DNA from: Massilia sp. HP4
GTDB lineage: Bacteria > Pseudomonadota > Gammaproteobacteria > Burkholderiales > Burkholderiaceae_D
NCBI RefSeq assembly: GCF_005222695.1
Contig: NZ_STGG01000009.1
Location: 1-64,000 of the forward strand
Length of the DNA: 64,000 bases
Reading direction: 5' to 3'
How positions within the stretch are numbered: position 1 is the stretch's first letter; every line of letters begins with the position of its first letter. Both the position numbers and the translations under genes were made by a program. This document shows positions 40,102 through 47,787 of this stretch, in pieces. Under the pieces are notes generated by a model. It was given only the letters and a program-made list of their open reading frames with translations. It ran no database searches and had not been told where the DNA came from.

Positions 40102-41781
40102 ATGTTTCCAAATTTCCGCCACACGATGGCTTGGTTGCACACCTGGTTCGGCCTGGCGCTTGGCCTGGTGCTGATGGTCGTGTTCTTCTTCGGTTCGCTG
40201 TCGGTGTTCGACCGCGAGATCGACCGCTGGGCCATCCCCGACACCCGCTTCGAACCGCAGCCGATGCCGTCGTTCGACAAGATGCTGACGCCGATCTTCA
40301 AGGAGATGCAGCCCGACGCCGCCGCGCGCGCCGCGACCGCGCCGCTGGCCGACGGCCCGCTGCCTGCCACCTTCGACACGCCGCGCAGCTGGGGCGCCTA
40401 TACCACCCACCGCGACCCGGTGCTGGCGCTGTTCGCCAGCTATGAAGTGCCGAACGCCAAGGACCACGAAACGGCGATCTGGGCCTTGCGCACCGTCGAT
40501 CCGCGCACGGGCGAGCTGTTGCCGGTCGACCGCCTCAAGATCGGCAGCGAGTTCTTCTATCCGCTGCATTACAGCCTGACCCTGGACTGGAAGAACGTCG
40601 GCTACTGGATCGTCGGCTTCTCGGCCCTCATGATGCTGATGGCCCTGGTGACCGGCGTGATCATGCACCGCAAGATCTTCCGCGAACTGTTCACCTTCCG
40701 CCCCAAGAAGAGCACCCAGCGCAGCATGCTCGACCTGCACAACCTCACCGGCGTCGTGGCCCTGCCCTTCCACTTCTTCTTCGCCTTTACCGGCCTGGTG
40801 ATCTTCGCCTACATCTATTTCCCGGTCACGCACACCCAACTGACTCCGCTGCACGACCGCCATGAAGTGCTCGAGTCGAAGGAAACCGGCCTGCCACACG
40901 ACCGCGCCGGCGTGGCGGCCCCGATCGCCTCGGTCGACGCCATGGTTGCCGAAGCGCAGCGCCGCTGGGCGGCCAAGGGCATGGCCGGCGACGTCGGCTT
41001 CCTGAACCTCACCCATGTCGGCGACGCCAACGGCTACGTCAGTGTGTACCGCGCCGGCACCGACCGCGTCCAGCTGGCCGGCGAAGGCATCCACTTCAAG
41101 GCCTCGACCGGCGAGCTCCTGCGCGAGGATCCGCCACCGACCGTGGTGGCGCGCATCAACGAATTCCTGACCGGCCTGCACCTGCAGCACTTCAAGCACT
41201 GGCTGCTGCGCTGGCTGTACGTGCTGGGCGGCCTGTCGGGCGCGGCCTGCATCGCCACCGGCCTGTTCTTCTTCGTCGAGAAACGCAAGCGCCAGCACGC
41301 CAGGCAGGGCGTGAGCGGCGCGCGCGTGGTCGATGCGCTGGCCGTCACGGTCGTCACCGGCATGCTGGTAGCCACCTTGTGCATGCTGATCGCCAACCGC
41401 CTGTTGCCCGCTGCGATGCCGGACGGCTGGCCGCTGCGCGGCGCCATGGAAAAATACCTGTTCTGGGGCAGCTGGGCGGTAGCCGGCGTCCACGCATGGT
41501 GGCGCACCGCCGCGGTCGCCGAGGGCCGCCTGGCCCCGGCCTGGCGCGAGCAATGCCTGGCCATCGCCGTGCTGGCGGTGACGGCGCCGGTGCTCAACTG
41601 GATCACCACCGGTGACCACTTGCTGCACACCATCGGTTCCGGCTACTGGCCGGTGGCCGGCGCCGACCTGTTCATGCTGGCCAGCGCCGCGCTGGCGGTG
41701 CTGGCGGCGCGCAAGCTGCGGCAGCGCGCATCCAGGCCGCTGGCGGTCAACAACGTGACCCTGGAGGCCGGCCATGCCTGA
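40102..41781 (+). CDS. PepSY-associated TM protein (siderophore-iron reductase type)
   Basis: A 559-residue inner-membrane protein of the PepSY_TM family, whose members reduce or process ferric siderophores in the periplasm. The first helix (about 10-35; HTWFGLALGLVLMVVFFFGS) is followed by a periplasmic part, further helices with LHNLTGVVALPFHFFFAFTG, a second periplasmic domain (VDAMVAEAQRRWAAKGMAG), and a helical end. Conserved membrane histidines (for example MHRKI, DLHNLTG, LHLQHFKHWLLRW) are probable haem or iron ligands. It overlaps the DUF3325 gene by 8 nt. Confidence 0.9.
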   Translation: MFPNFRHTMAWLHTWFGLALGLVLMVVFFFGSLSVFDREIDRWAIPDTRFEPQPMPSFDKMLTPIFKEMQPDAAARAATAPLADGPLPATFDTPRSWGAYTTHRDPVLALFASYEVPNAKDHETAIWALRTVDPRTGELLPVDRLKIGSEFFYPLHYSLTLDWKNVGYWIVGFSALMMLMALVTGVIMHRKIFRELFTFRPKKSTQRSMLDLHNLTGVVALPFHFFFAFTGLVIFAYIYFPVTHTQLTPLHDRHEVLESKETGLPHDRAGVAAPIASVDAMVAEAQRRWAAKGMAGDVGFLNLTHVGDANGYVSVYRAGTDRVQLAGEGIHFKASTGELLREDPPPTVVARINEFLTGLHLQHFKHWLLRWLYVLGGLSGAACIATGLFFFVEKRKRQHARQGVSGARVVDALAVTVVTGMLVATLCMLIANRLLPAAMPDGWPLRGAMEKYLFWGSWAVAGVHAWWRTAAVAEGRLAPAWREQCLAIAVLAVTAPVLNWITTGDHLLHTIGSGYWPVAGADLFMLASAALAVLAARKLRQRASRPLAVNNVTLEAGHA

Positions 41782-42100
41782 CGCGCTGCTCCTGCTGCTG
41801 GCCCTGCTGGCCTCCCTGGCCGGCATGGGCTGGTTCGCACTGTCGATGGACGTGCACTGGTCGCAAGTGCGGGGCAATACACCCCATTCCCCGGCGCTGG
41901 CCAAGGCCCTGCGCCTGGGCGGCGCCGGCGCCCTGCTGCTGTCGCTGGTCCTCTGCCTGACGGTGGATTCGCCGTCGATCGCGGTGCTGGTATGGTTCAT
42001 GGCGCTGGCCGGCGCCACGCTCGCGATCGCCTTCACGCTCACCTGGCGCGCCAGCATCCTCGGGATGCTGGTATTCTGGACAGGACCAGGCGCCCGGTGA
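41774..42100 (+). CDS. DUF3325 inner-membrane protein
   Basis: Third gene of the Fur-controlled operon, 108 residues, with three or four hydrophobic helices (LLLLALLASLAGMGWFALSM, LGGAGALLLSLVLCLTVDSP, IAVLVWFMALAGATLAIAFT). It is a standard companion of DUF3649 and PepSY_TM proteins. The overlap of 8 nt with the preceding gene implies coupled translation. Confidence 0.82.
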   Translation: MPDALLLLLALLASLAGMGWFALSMDVHWSQVRGNTPHSPALAKALRLGGAGALLLSLVLCLTVDSPSIAVLVWFMALAGATLAIAFTLTWRASILGMLVFWTGPGAR

Positions 42101-42191
42101 GCCGTCTGCGGGGCGTGCTTCGCGCGTCCCATTCTTCTCGCCGATCTTCGCCCGCTTGACCTCAAGCACGCTTCATGTTGTGTAATGTCAC

Positions 42192-42303
42192 GTAGGGTTG
42201 GCGGCTTCGCCGCCGACGCGGTGATGGTCTGCGCCCAGATCATCCGGCACGAATACGGAGCCGATAGCGATCACCGCGTCGGCGGCGTCGCCGCCGACCC
42301 TAC
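42192..42303. repeat. REP/BIME-like inverted repeat
   Basis: Two 34-nt arms (42192-42225 and 42270-42303) face each other across 44 nt, with 31 of 34 positions complementary. Each arm begins GTAGGGTYGGCGGC and is itself partly palindromic (GGCGGC...GCCGCC). This is the arrangement of paired REP elements. It lies between the iron operon and sodA. Confidence 0.88.
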
Positions 42304-42340
42304 CGAACAGTGTTTCTAACCATCAAAATGGAGATTGATC

Positions 42341-42979
42341 ATGCCTTACGCACTGCCGCCACTGCCGTACGCTTATGACGCCCTGGAACCGCATTTCGAT
42401 GCGCGCACGATGGAAATCCACCACACCAAGCACCACCAGACCTATATCACCAACGTCAACAACGCCCTCGCCGAAGCGAATGTGGCCGAGGTGCCGGTCG
42501 AACAACTGATCGCCGACATCGGCTCGCTGCCGCAGGGAGTCCAGAACGTGGTGCGCAACAACGGCGGCGGCCACGCCAACCACGCGCTGTTCTGGACCGT
42601 GCTGAGCCCGGACGGCGGAGAGCCTTCGGACAAGCTGGCCAAGGCCATCGAAGACGACCTGGGCGGCTACGAGCGCTTCAAGGACGCCTTCACCAAGGCT
42701 GCCCAGACCCGCTTCGGTAGCGGCTGGGCCTGGCTCACCGTGGGCAAGGATGGCAAGCTGCTGGTCGAGAGCAGCGCCAACCAGGACAGCCCGCTGATGG
42801 GCCAGTTCGCCGGCATGTCGGGCGGCACCCCGATCCTGGGCCTGGACGTCTGGGAACACGCTTATTACCTGCAATACCAGAACAAGCGTCCGGACTATAT
42901 CGCGGCCTTCTTCAACATCATCAACTGGACCGAGGTCGAGCGCCGCTACGAGGCAGCCTTGAGCAGCCAGGTCGGCTGA
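42341..42979 (+). CDS. sodA: superoxide dismutase, Mn type
   Basis: Converts superoxide to H2O2 and O2 in the cytoplasm, 212 residues. The N-terminus ([20 protein letters not shown]) is close to E. coli SodA. Metal ligands are His27, the second His in [10 protein letters not shown], and Asp and His in [19 protein letters not shown] carries the Gln typical of the manganese form, whereas iron forms place a Gln in the other helix. The ATG at 42341 follows GGAG. The gene lies between two Fur-marked units, which fits use of the Mn enzyme when iron is short. Confidence 0.93.
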   Translation: MPYALPPLPYAYDALEPHFDARTMEIHHTKHHQTYITNVNNALAEANVAEVPVEQLIADIGSLPQGVQNVVRNNGGGHANHALFWTVLSPDGGEPSDKLAKAIEDDLGGYERFKDAFTKAAQTRFGSGWAWLTVGKDGKLLVESSANQDSPLMGQFAGMSGGTPILGLDVWEHAYYLQYQNKRPDYIAAFFNIINWTEVERRYEAALSSQVG

Positions 42980-43001
42980 TCCGCTAGCCGAACCAGAAAG
43001 C

Positions 43002-43026
43002 GCGAGCCGCCTGGCTCGCCCTTTTT
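43002..43026 (+). terminator. terminator of sodA
   Basis: A 7-bp stem GCGAGCC/GGCTCGC with loop GCCT, followed by CCTTTTTATT. Confidence 0.82.
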
Positions 43027-43043
43027 ATTGACCTGCTGAAAAA

Positions 43044-45098
43044 CTACAACTTCACGTTCAGCGACACATACGCTGCGCGGCCATTGCCCGACGAGTACAT
43101 CGGCTGCGCCTGGTTCGCCGGCCAGAAGAAATTGTCATACCACGCGTACTCATAACGGCGGTCGGCGATGTTCTTGACCTGCAGGTCGACACTGACCCGC
43201 GGCGTGATCGCATAGCGCACATTGGCGTCGAACAGCACGAAGCCGCCGTACTTGCCCAGCGCATTCGGGCTGTCGATGTAGTAATTCCCTTGCGCCCTGC
43301 CCTGCACCCCGAGGTGCCAACGCTCGGACGGATGATAATCGAGGCCGACATTGCTGATATGGCGCGGCGTCGAAAACACTTCCTTGCCGGCCAGCGACAC
43401 GCCATCGGCAAAGGCGCTCACCACTTCCGCCTTTTGCAGCGAATGCGAGGCCCACAGCTCGAGCTTGTCGCTGATCTTGCCGGACAACTGCAGGTCGATG
43501 CCTTCGCGCCGCGTCTCGCCCAGGCCGACCGTGGTGCCGGTGGCCGGCATATTCGCCACTTCGCCGGTCGCATCCTGGCGCCAGATGGCCAGGCGCAGGT
43601 CGCTGCGCGCATTCGGCTTGAGTTTGATGCCGACTTCCTTGCCGGTATTGACCGAGGCATCGAACGGCGCCTGTCCCGGCACCAGGTAGGCCGGGCCGAC
43701 CGATCCGGTCAGGATCTGGAAGGTCCGCCCCCAGTTGCCATACACACTCACGTCCGCGGCCGGGCTGTACACCATGCTGAACTTGGGCTGCTTGATCCAG
43801 CCGTAATCCTGCAAGCCGGCCGTCGCGCCAGTCGCCCGCGCGCCCGGCAGCGAGCTGCTGCCCGTGAAGCGGTCGACGCGGTAGCCAGGGACGATGCGCA
43901 GGGCGTCGGTGGCCTTGATGACCGCCTGCACATAGGCGCCCACGTTGTTGAGCTTGTAGCGGTCGTCGTTCTGGGTCGTGGCCGGGGTGCCGAAGTCGGT
44001 CGGCATCGCGTAGGCATAGCGCAGGCGCTGGTAGCCATTGTCCTGGCGCTCGGTGTTGATGCCGCCGTCGACGGTCACGCGCTCGCTGGCGCGCCAGGTC
44101 AGCGTGCTCATGAAGCCGACCTGCTGTTCGTCCCACAGGCGACGCTGGCGCGGCGCCGTGCCGGCCGGGTTGCTGGTAAAGGTGACGCGGCGGTCGTCCT
44201 TGTACTCGTTGTAGTACAGCTTGTTGCTCAGGAAAGCATTCGAGGATATCTGCCAGTCCAGGTGGGCGCTGGCATGGTGCATCTCGCGCTCGGTGAAGTC
44301 GTTGACGTTCCTGGCCGGCGACTGGCGCCGGTCCCGGGTCAGTTCCTCCGCCGTCAGGAAGCCGGGCTCGTCGGCGTCATGGCGGTAGGTGCGCAGCACC
44401 ACGCCGCCGGTCAGGGACTTGTCCTTCGACGTCAGGAACCACTTGCCGCCGACCGAGTATTTGTCGGAGTCGCCGTGCGTACGGCGGTAGCTGTCGGTGT
44501 CCTGCTTGGCCAAAAAATAGTTCTGCGAAAAGCCGCCGGCTTCGCGACCATAGGCCAGTTGCGCCTCGCGGGTATTGAAACTGCCCACGGTAAAGCGGCC
44601 GTCCAGGTAGTTGCCGCCCTGGCGCGTGCCCAGGTTGATGTTGCCGCCGATATTATGCAGGCCATAGCGCGGATCGTTGGTGCCGCGCACGACCTCGATG
44701 TAGTCGACTTCGAGCGGGAAGATCATGTCCATGAAGCGCTGGTTGCCGCTGTTGACATTGCTCGGGATGCCGTCGATCAGCACCTTGATGCCGTTGATAT
44801 AGCCTTCGCCATTGAAGGCGCGGAAGGTCACCTTGCCCGACTCGGCGCCCATGCGTGTCTCGGTCAGTTGGATCCCGGGCAACTGGCCGACCAGCTCCCA
44901 GCTATTGGTGACGTTCTTGTCTTCGATCTTGTCGGCGCCGAGCACGTCGACCGAGGTCAGGACCGTGCTCGAACGCAGCGCGCCGGCATCGCGCTGGGCG
45001 CTGACGCGTACTTCACCCATGACGATCGTGGGGTCGGCCGCGTGGGCGAGCAAGGGCAGGCTGGCGGCCAGCGCCAGCGGAAGGATTTTTTTCTTCAT
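43044..45098 (-). CDS. TonB-dependent siderophore-type receptor
   Basis: An outer-membrane receptor of 684 residues. The signal peptide MKKKILPLALAASLPLLAHA precedes a TonB-box-like GEVRVSAQRD, a plug (WELVGQLPGIQL, VLIDGIPSN, VDYIEVVRGTNDPRYGLHNIGGNINL) and a barrel ending VSLNVKL. It ends in Leu instead of the usual Phe. The Fur box 50 nt upstream and the DUF3649-PepSY-DUF3325 operon on the other side of sodA point to iron-chelate uptake; the siderophore is unknown. The start at 45098 gives a textbook signal peptide, but the ribosome binding site is poor. Confidence 0.9.
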   Translation of the reverse strand: MKKKILPLALAASLPLLAHAADPTIVMGEVRVSAQRDAGALRSSTVLTSVDVLGADKIEDKNVTNSWELVGQLPGIQLTETRMGAESGKVTFRAFNGEGYINGIKVLIDGIPSNVNSGNQRFMDMIFPLEVDYIEVVRGTNDPRYGLHNIGGNINLGTRQGGNYLDGRFTVGSFNTREAQLAYGREAGGFSQNYFLAKQDTDSYRRTHGDSDKYSVGGKWFLTSKDKSLTGGVVLRTYRHDADEPGFLTAEELTRDRRQSPARNVNDFTEREMHHASAHLDWQISSNAFLSNKLYYNEYKDDRRVTFTSNPAGTAPRQRRLWDEQQVGFMSTLTWRASERVTVDGGINTERQDNGYQRLRYAYAMPTDFGTPATTQNDDRYKLNNVGAYVQAVIKATDALRIVPGYRVDRFTGSSSLPGARATGATAGLQDYGWIKQPKFSMVYSPAADVSVYGNWGRTFQILTGSVGPAYLVPGQAPFDASVNTGKEVGIKLKPNARSDLRLAIWRQDATGEVANMPATGTTVGLGETRREGIDLQLSGKISDKLELWASHSLQKAEVVSAFADGVSLAGKEVFSTPRHISNVGLDYHPSERWHLGVQGRAQGNYYIDSPNALGKYGGFVLFDANVRYAITPRVSVDLQVKNIADRRYEYAWYDNFFWPANQAQPMYSSGNGRAAYVSLNVKL

Positions 45099-45148
45099 TA
45101 TCGAGTAGGTTGGACTAGCGCAGGAAAGCATGCCAAAGGCAACAATTC

Positions 45149-45168
45149 GATAATGATATCCCATTCTC
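45149..45168. promoter_or_regulatory. Fur box before the TonB receptor
   Basis: GATAATGATATCCCATTCTC resembles the 19-bp Fur consensus with one extra base in the middle and mismatches in the right half. It lies 51 nt before the receptor start (minus strand). Confidence 0.7.
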
Positions 45169-45213
45169 AATAATAAGGGCAAGCCGGGCCTGCCCGCGCG
45201 CCGCCCTCCGGGA

Positions 45214-46095
45214 CTAGCTGCGCTCCATTGCCGCCGTGCGTCCGCGCGCCTCGATCGCTTCGCCGAATACCCGCTTGGCCTGGCCGCGCACCTGGACGAA
45301 TTCGAGCTGCTCGCCCTCCGGCCCCTTGGCATAGATCAGCGACCAGCCATCCGATTTGCCGCTCGTGATGCGGTTGGTGAGCGTGTCGAGCGGCGCCTGG
45401 CGCCGGTCCTGCTCGCTGTTCGAGGGCACGATGCGGTTCGCCTTCACGTTCTGCATGCCGCGCCGCGCCGCCTCGGCCTCAAGGTCATGGATGAATTGAT
45501 TAAAATCCACGTCCTCACGTACATAGAAGCAGACATGCATCGACTTCGGGAAGGCCGGGCTGGTAAAGGCCTGGGGCGGCGCGAAGCTGTTGCCGCTGCC
45601 CTGCGGCTGGGCGCTGTCACGGTATTGCAGCAATTCGATCACCACGTTGTCGAACTGGATGAAGCGCACGTCGAGCCGCTGGGCGCCGCCGCGCAAGTCC
45701 GGCACGCCGAGCGAGACCGGGTTGACGCCGCGCTGCCTGGCATCGAGTTCCTCGCTCAACAGCAAGGTGTTATGGATCACGTCCCCTTGAAAATCACCGT
45801 CGCGCATGATCTCGGTGCCGCCCAGCACCTCGGTATAGAAGGCGTAGGCGCGATCCATATTCTGCACCGTGATGCCGAAGTGCTGCACGCCCTGCAGCCG
45901 GGCGCCGAGCGCGCCCCGGCCACGCGCCGGCGCCGCGGCCTGCCTGGACGACTGTCCCTGGGCATCCTCTGCGGCGCCGCCCATGGCCGACGCCGGGCCG
46001 GGCATGGCGGCAATGGCGCCCAGGCCGGCCGCTTTCACGAGCGTGCGGCGCACGCGATTACTGGGTGGATCGATAGGGGCTTGATGAGTGGACAC
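45214..46095 (-). CDS. Tat-exported VOC (glyoxalase-fold) protein
   Basis: A 293-residue protein. It starts at GTG 46095, where AGGAG lies seven nt upstream. A Tat-like signal (NRVRRTLVKAAGLGAIAAMP, cleaved after PASA) sends it folded to the periplasm. The main domain is of the VOC type: LQGVQHFGITVQNMDRAYAF, then FYTEVLGGTEIM, later MHVCFYVREDVDF and WSLIYAKGPEGEQLEFVQVR. These match the paired beta-alpha-beta modules with metal ligands His and Glu. Substrate unknown; VOC enzymes include glyoxalases, dioxygenases and resistance proteins. It is divergent from a broken gene. Confidence 0.85.
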   Translation of the reverse strand: MSTHQAPIDPPSNRVRRTLVKAAGLGAIAAMPGPASAMGGAAEDAQGQSSRQAAAPARGRGALGARLQGVQHFGITVQNMDRAYAFYTEVLGGTEIMRDGDFQGDVIHNTLLLSEELDARQRGVNPVSLGVPDLRGGAQRLDVRFIQFDNVVIELLQYRDSAQPQGSGNSFAPPQAFTSPAFPKSMHVCFYVREDVDFNQFIHDLEAEAARRGMQNVKANRIVPSNSEQDRRQAPLDTLTNRITSGKSDGWSLIYAKGPEGEQLEFVQVRGQAKRVFGEAIEARGRTAAMERS

Positions 46096-46349
46096 GGGGT
46101 ACTCCTTCCAGGTCAGGGATCGGGGTCGAACACGGGCCTGCGCGGGCCGGCCGGTGCCGTGCTCGCGCAGGCTGTCGTCCGGACAGTGGAACGCCGCGCA
46201 CCCTGGACGGTCCAGACATTCTTCATGAATTTTTTGGTGAAGGCGCCGCGGCGCCCACAGTACAAGAATAGACAACACTTAACTTTTATCAACTGCACCC
46301 AAGTGCTAGCCTGATCAAGGTCAACCACCTCTACAGGAGGGAATTTTCC

Positions 46350-46780
46350 ATGCGAAACCAGGCTCTGTATGCGGCAATGGCCATTCCGCAGCCGCCGAAG
46401 CTGGTGGCCGTCGACAGCGCCAGCCGCAAGCTGGCCTGCCGCCACGATTTCGACCGGCAGGTGGCGCCGGCATCGTGCGGGTTCAAGCCAAGCCGGTCCC
46501 GGACGGCGCCGCCACCGGCGCCGAGGGCAACCACTTGTTCACCAACCTGTCGGCCAACGGCATCGACATGCTGGACAAGGACGGGCAATTGAAGCCACTG
46601 GTGCGCGACGAACGCTTCCTGTGGCCCGACAATGCCCACTTCGGCCCCGAGTCCTGGCTGTATGTCGCGGTCAACCAGCCGCATCGCAATCCGATCTTCT
46701 CGGGCACGGTCGACCAGGGCAAGCCGCCTTGCCCGGTGGCGCGAGTCTGGACCGGTACCCGCGGCCAGCCGGGGCGCTGA
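46350..46780 (+). pseudogene. broken major-royal-jelly/SMP-30-like gene
   Basis: A good ribosome binding site (AGGAGGGAATTTTCC) precedes the ATG at 46350. The first frame gives the family start-like PPKLVAVDSASRKL, then goes out of frame near 46440-46480. A different frame (from about 46475) continues with GNHLFTNLSANGIDML, ERFLWPDNAHFGPESWLYVAV and NPIFSGTVDQGKPPCPVARV, which match the C-terminal third of royal-jelly-like (yellow) beta-propeller proteins. Roughly two thirds of a normal 350-400-residue protein is missing. A deletion plus frameshift makes it inactive. Confidence 0.72.
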
Positions 46781-46897
46781 GCGCGACACTGGCGCCGGGG
46801 CGCACCAAGGCTATCGGCGCCAGAGGTTTTTTCAATCCATGCCGCACGTCGAAAAAGATAGAATCGTCGCCTCCCCGAAGCCACCCGAAAGCCCGCC

Positions 46898-47605
46898 ATG
46901 AACAAGTCCGCCGTCGTCATCCGCCACATCCATTTCGAAGACCTGGGCACGCTGGGGCCCGTGCTGCAGGCGCGCGGCTATCGGGTGCAGTACGTGGATC
47001 CGGCCGTCGACGACCTGGCCTGGCTCGACGTCCTGGCGCCCGACCTGCTGGTCGTGCTGGGCGGCCCGATCGGCGCCTTCGACGATGCGCTCTATCCTTT
47101 CCTGGCCGCCGAACTGGCGCTGGTCGAGCGCCGGCTGGCGGCGGCGCGTCCCCTGCTGGGCATCTGCCTGGGCGCGCAACTGATCGCGCGTGCCCTTGGC
47201 GCCGGCGTGGCCCCGATGGGCATCAAGGAAATCGGCTTCGGCGCGCTGGAGCTGGCCGACGCCGGGAAGGCGTCGGCGCTGGCCGGCCTCGCGGGCGTGC
47301 CGGTGCTGCACTGGCATGGCGACCGCTTCGACATCCCGCCCGGCGCGCTACGCCTGGCGGCGACGCCGGCCTGCGACAACCAGGCCTTCGCGCTCCGCGC
47401 CACGGTGCTGGGCCTGCAATTCCATCTCGAAGCCGATAGCGGCCAGATCGAGCGCTGGCTGGTGGGCCATGCCAGCGAGCTGGCCCAGGCGGGCATCGAT
47501 CCGCGCACCCTGCGCGAGCAGGCGCGCCTGGCCGGCACGCGCCTGGCCGCGGCCTCGGCGGCGGTGTTCCACGCCTGGCTGGACGGCCTCGACACGGCGT
47601 CGTGA
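46898..47605 (+). CDS. class I glutamine amidotransferase-like protein
   Basis: A soluble 235-residue protein resembling the glutaminase domain of GMP synthase. The nucleophile elbow GICLGAQL places Cys90, and QFHLEAD carries the His and Glu of the triad (about 176 and 178). LVVLGGPIGAFDD is the oxyanion region. Stand-alone members hydrolyse glutamine or gamma-glutamyl compounds. No synthetase partner is adjacent. It follows the broken gene on the same strand, with about 115 nt between. Confidence 0.9.
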   Translation: MNKSAVVIRHIHFEDLGTLGPVLQARGYRVQYVDPAVDDLAWLDVLAPDLLVVLGGPIGAFDDALYPFLAAELALVERRLAAARPLLGICLGAQLIARALGAGVAPMGIKEIGFGALELADAGKASALAGLAGVPVLHWHGDRFDIPPGALRLAATPACDNQAFALRATVLGLQFHLEADSGQIERWLVGHASELAQAGIDPRTLREQARLAGTRLAAASAAVFHAWLDGLDTAS

Positions 47606-47787
47606 GGCCCTGCATCCGCCGCGTACAGCGCCGCATTTTTTCTGCGCCGCATCGATAAAGCTGATGACAAGCAGCGTAGACAAATGTCAATATAGTATTG
47701 CCGCATACGTCTTTACATGCGGCCACCATAATAAATACCCTGCGCCGGCAGTCCGGTAATACGGCGTAGCCAATACGACTGTCTGCC

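Noticed and set aside
47700..47724. GCCGCAT/ATGCGGC inverted repeat before the propeller kinase
   Set aside because: Short, and without a recognisable regulator site or T-run.
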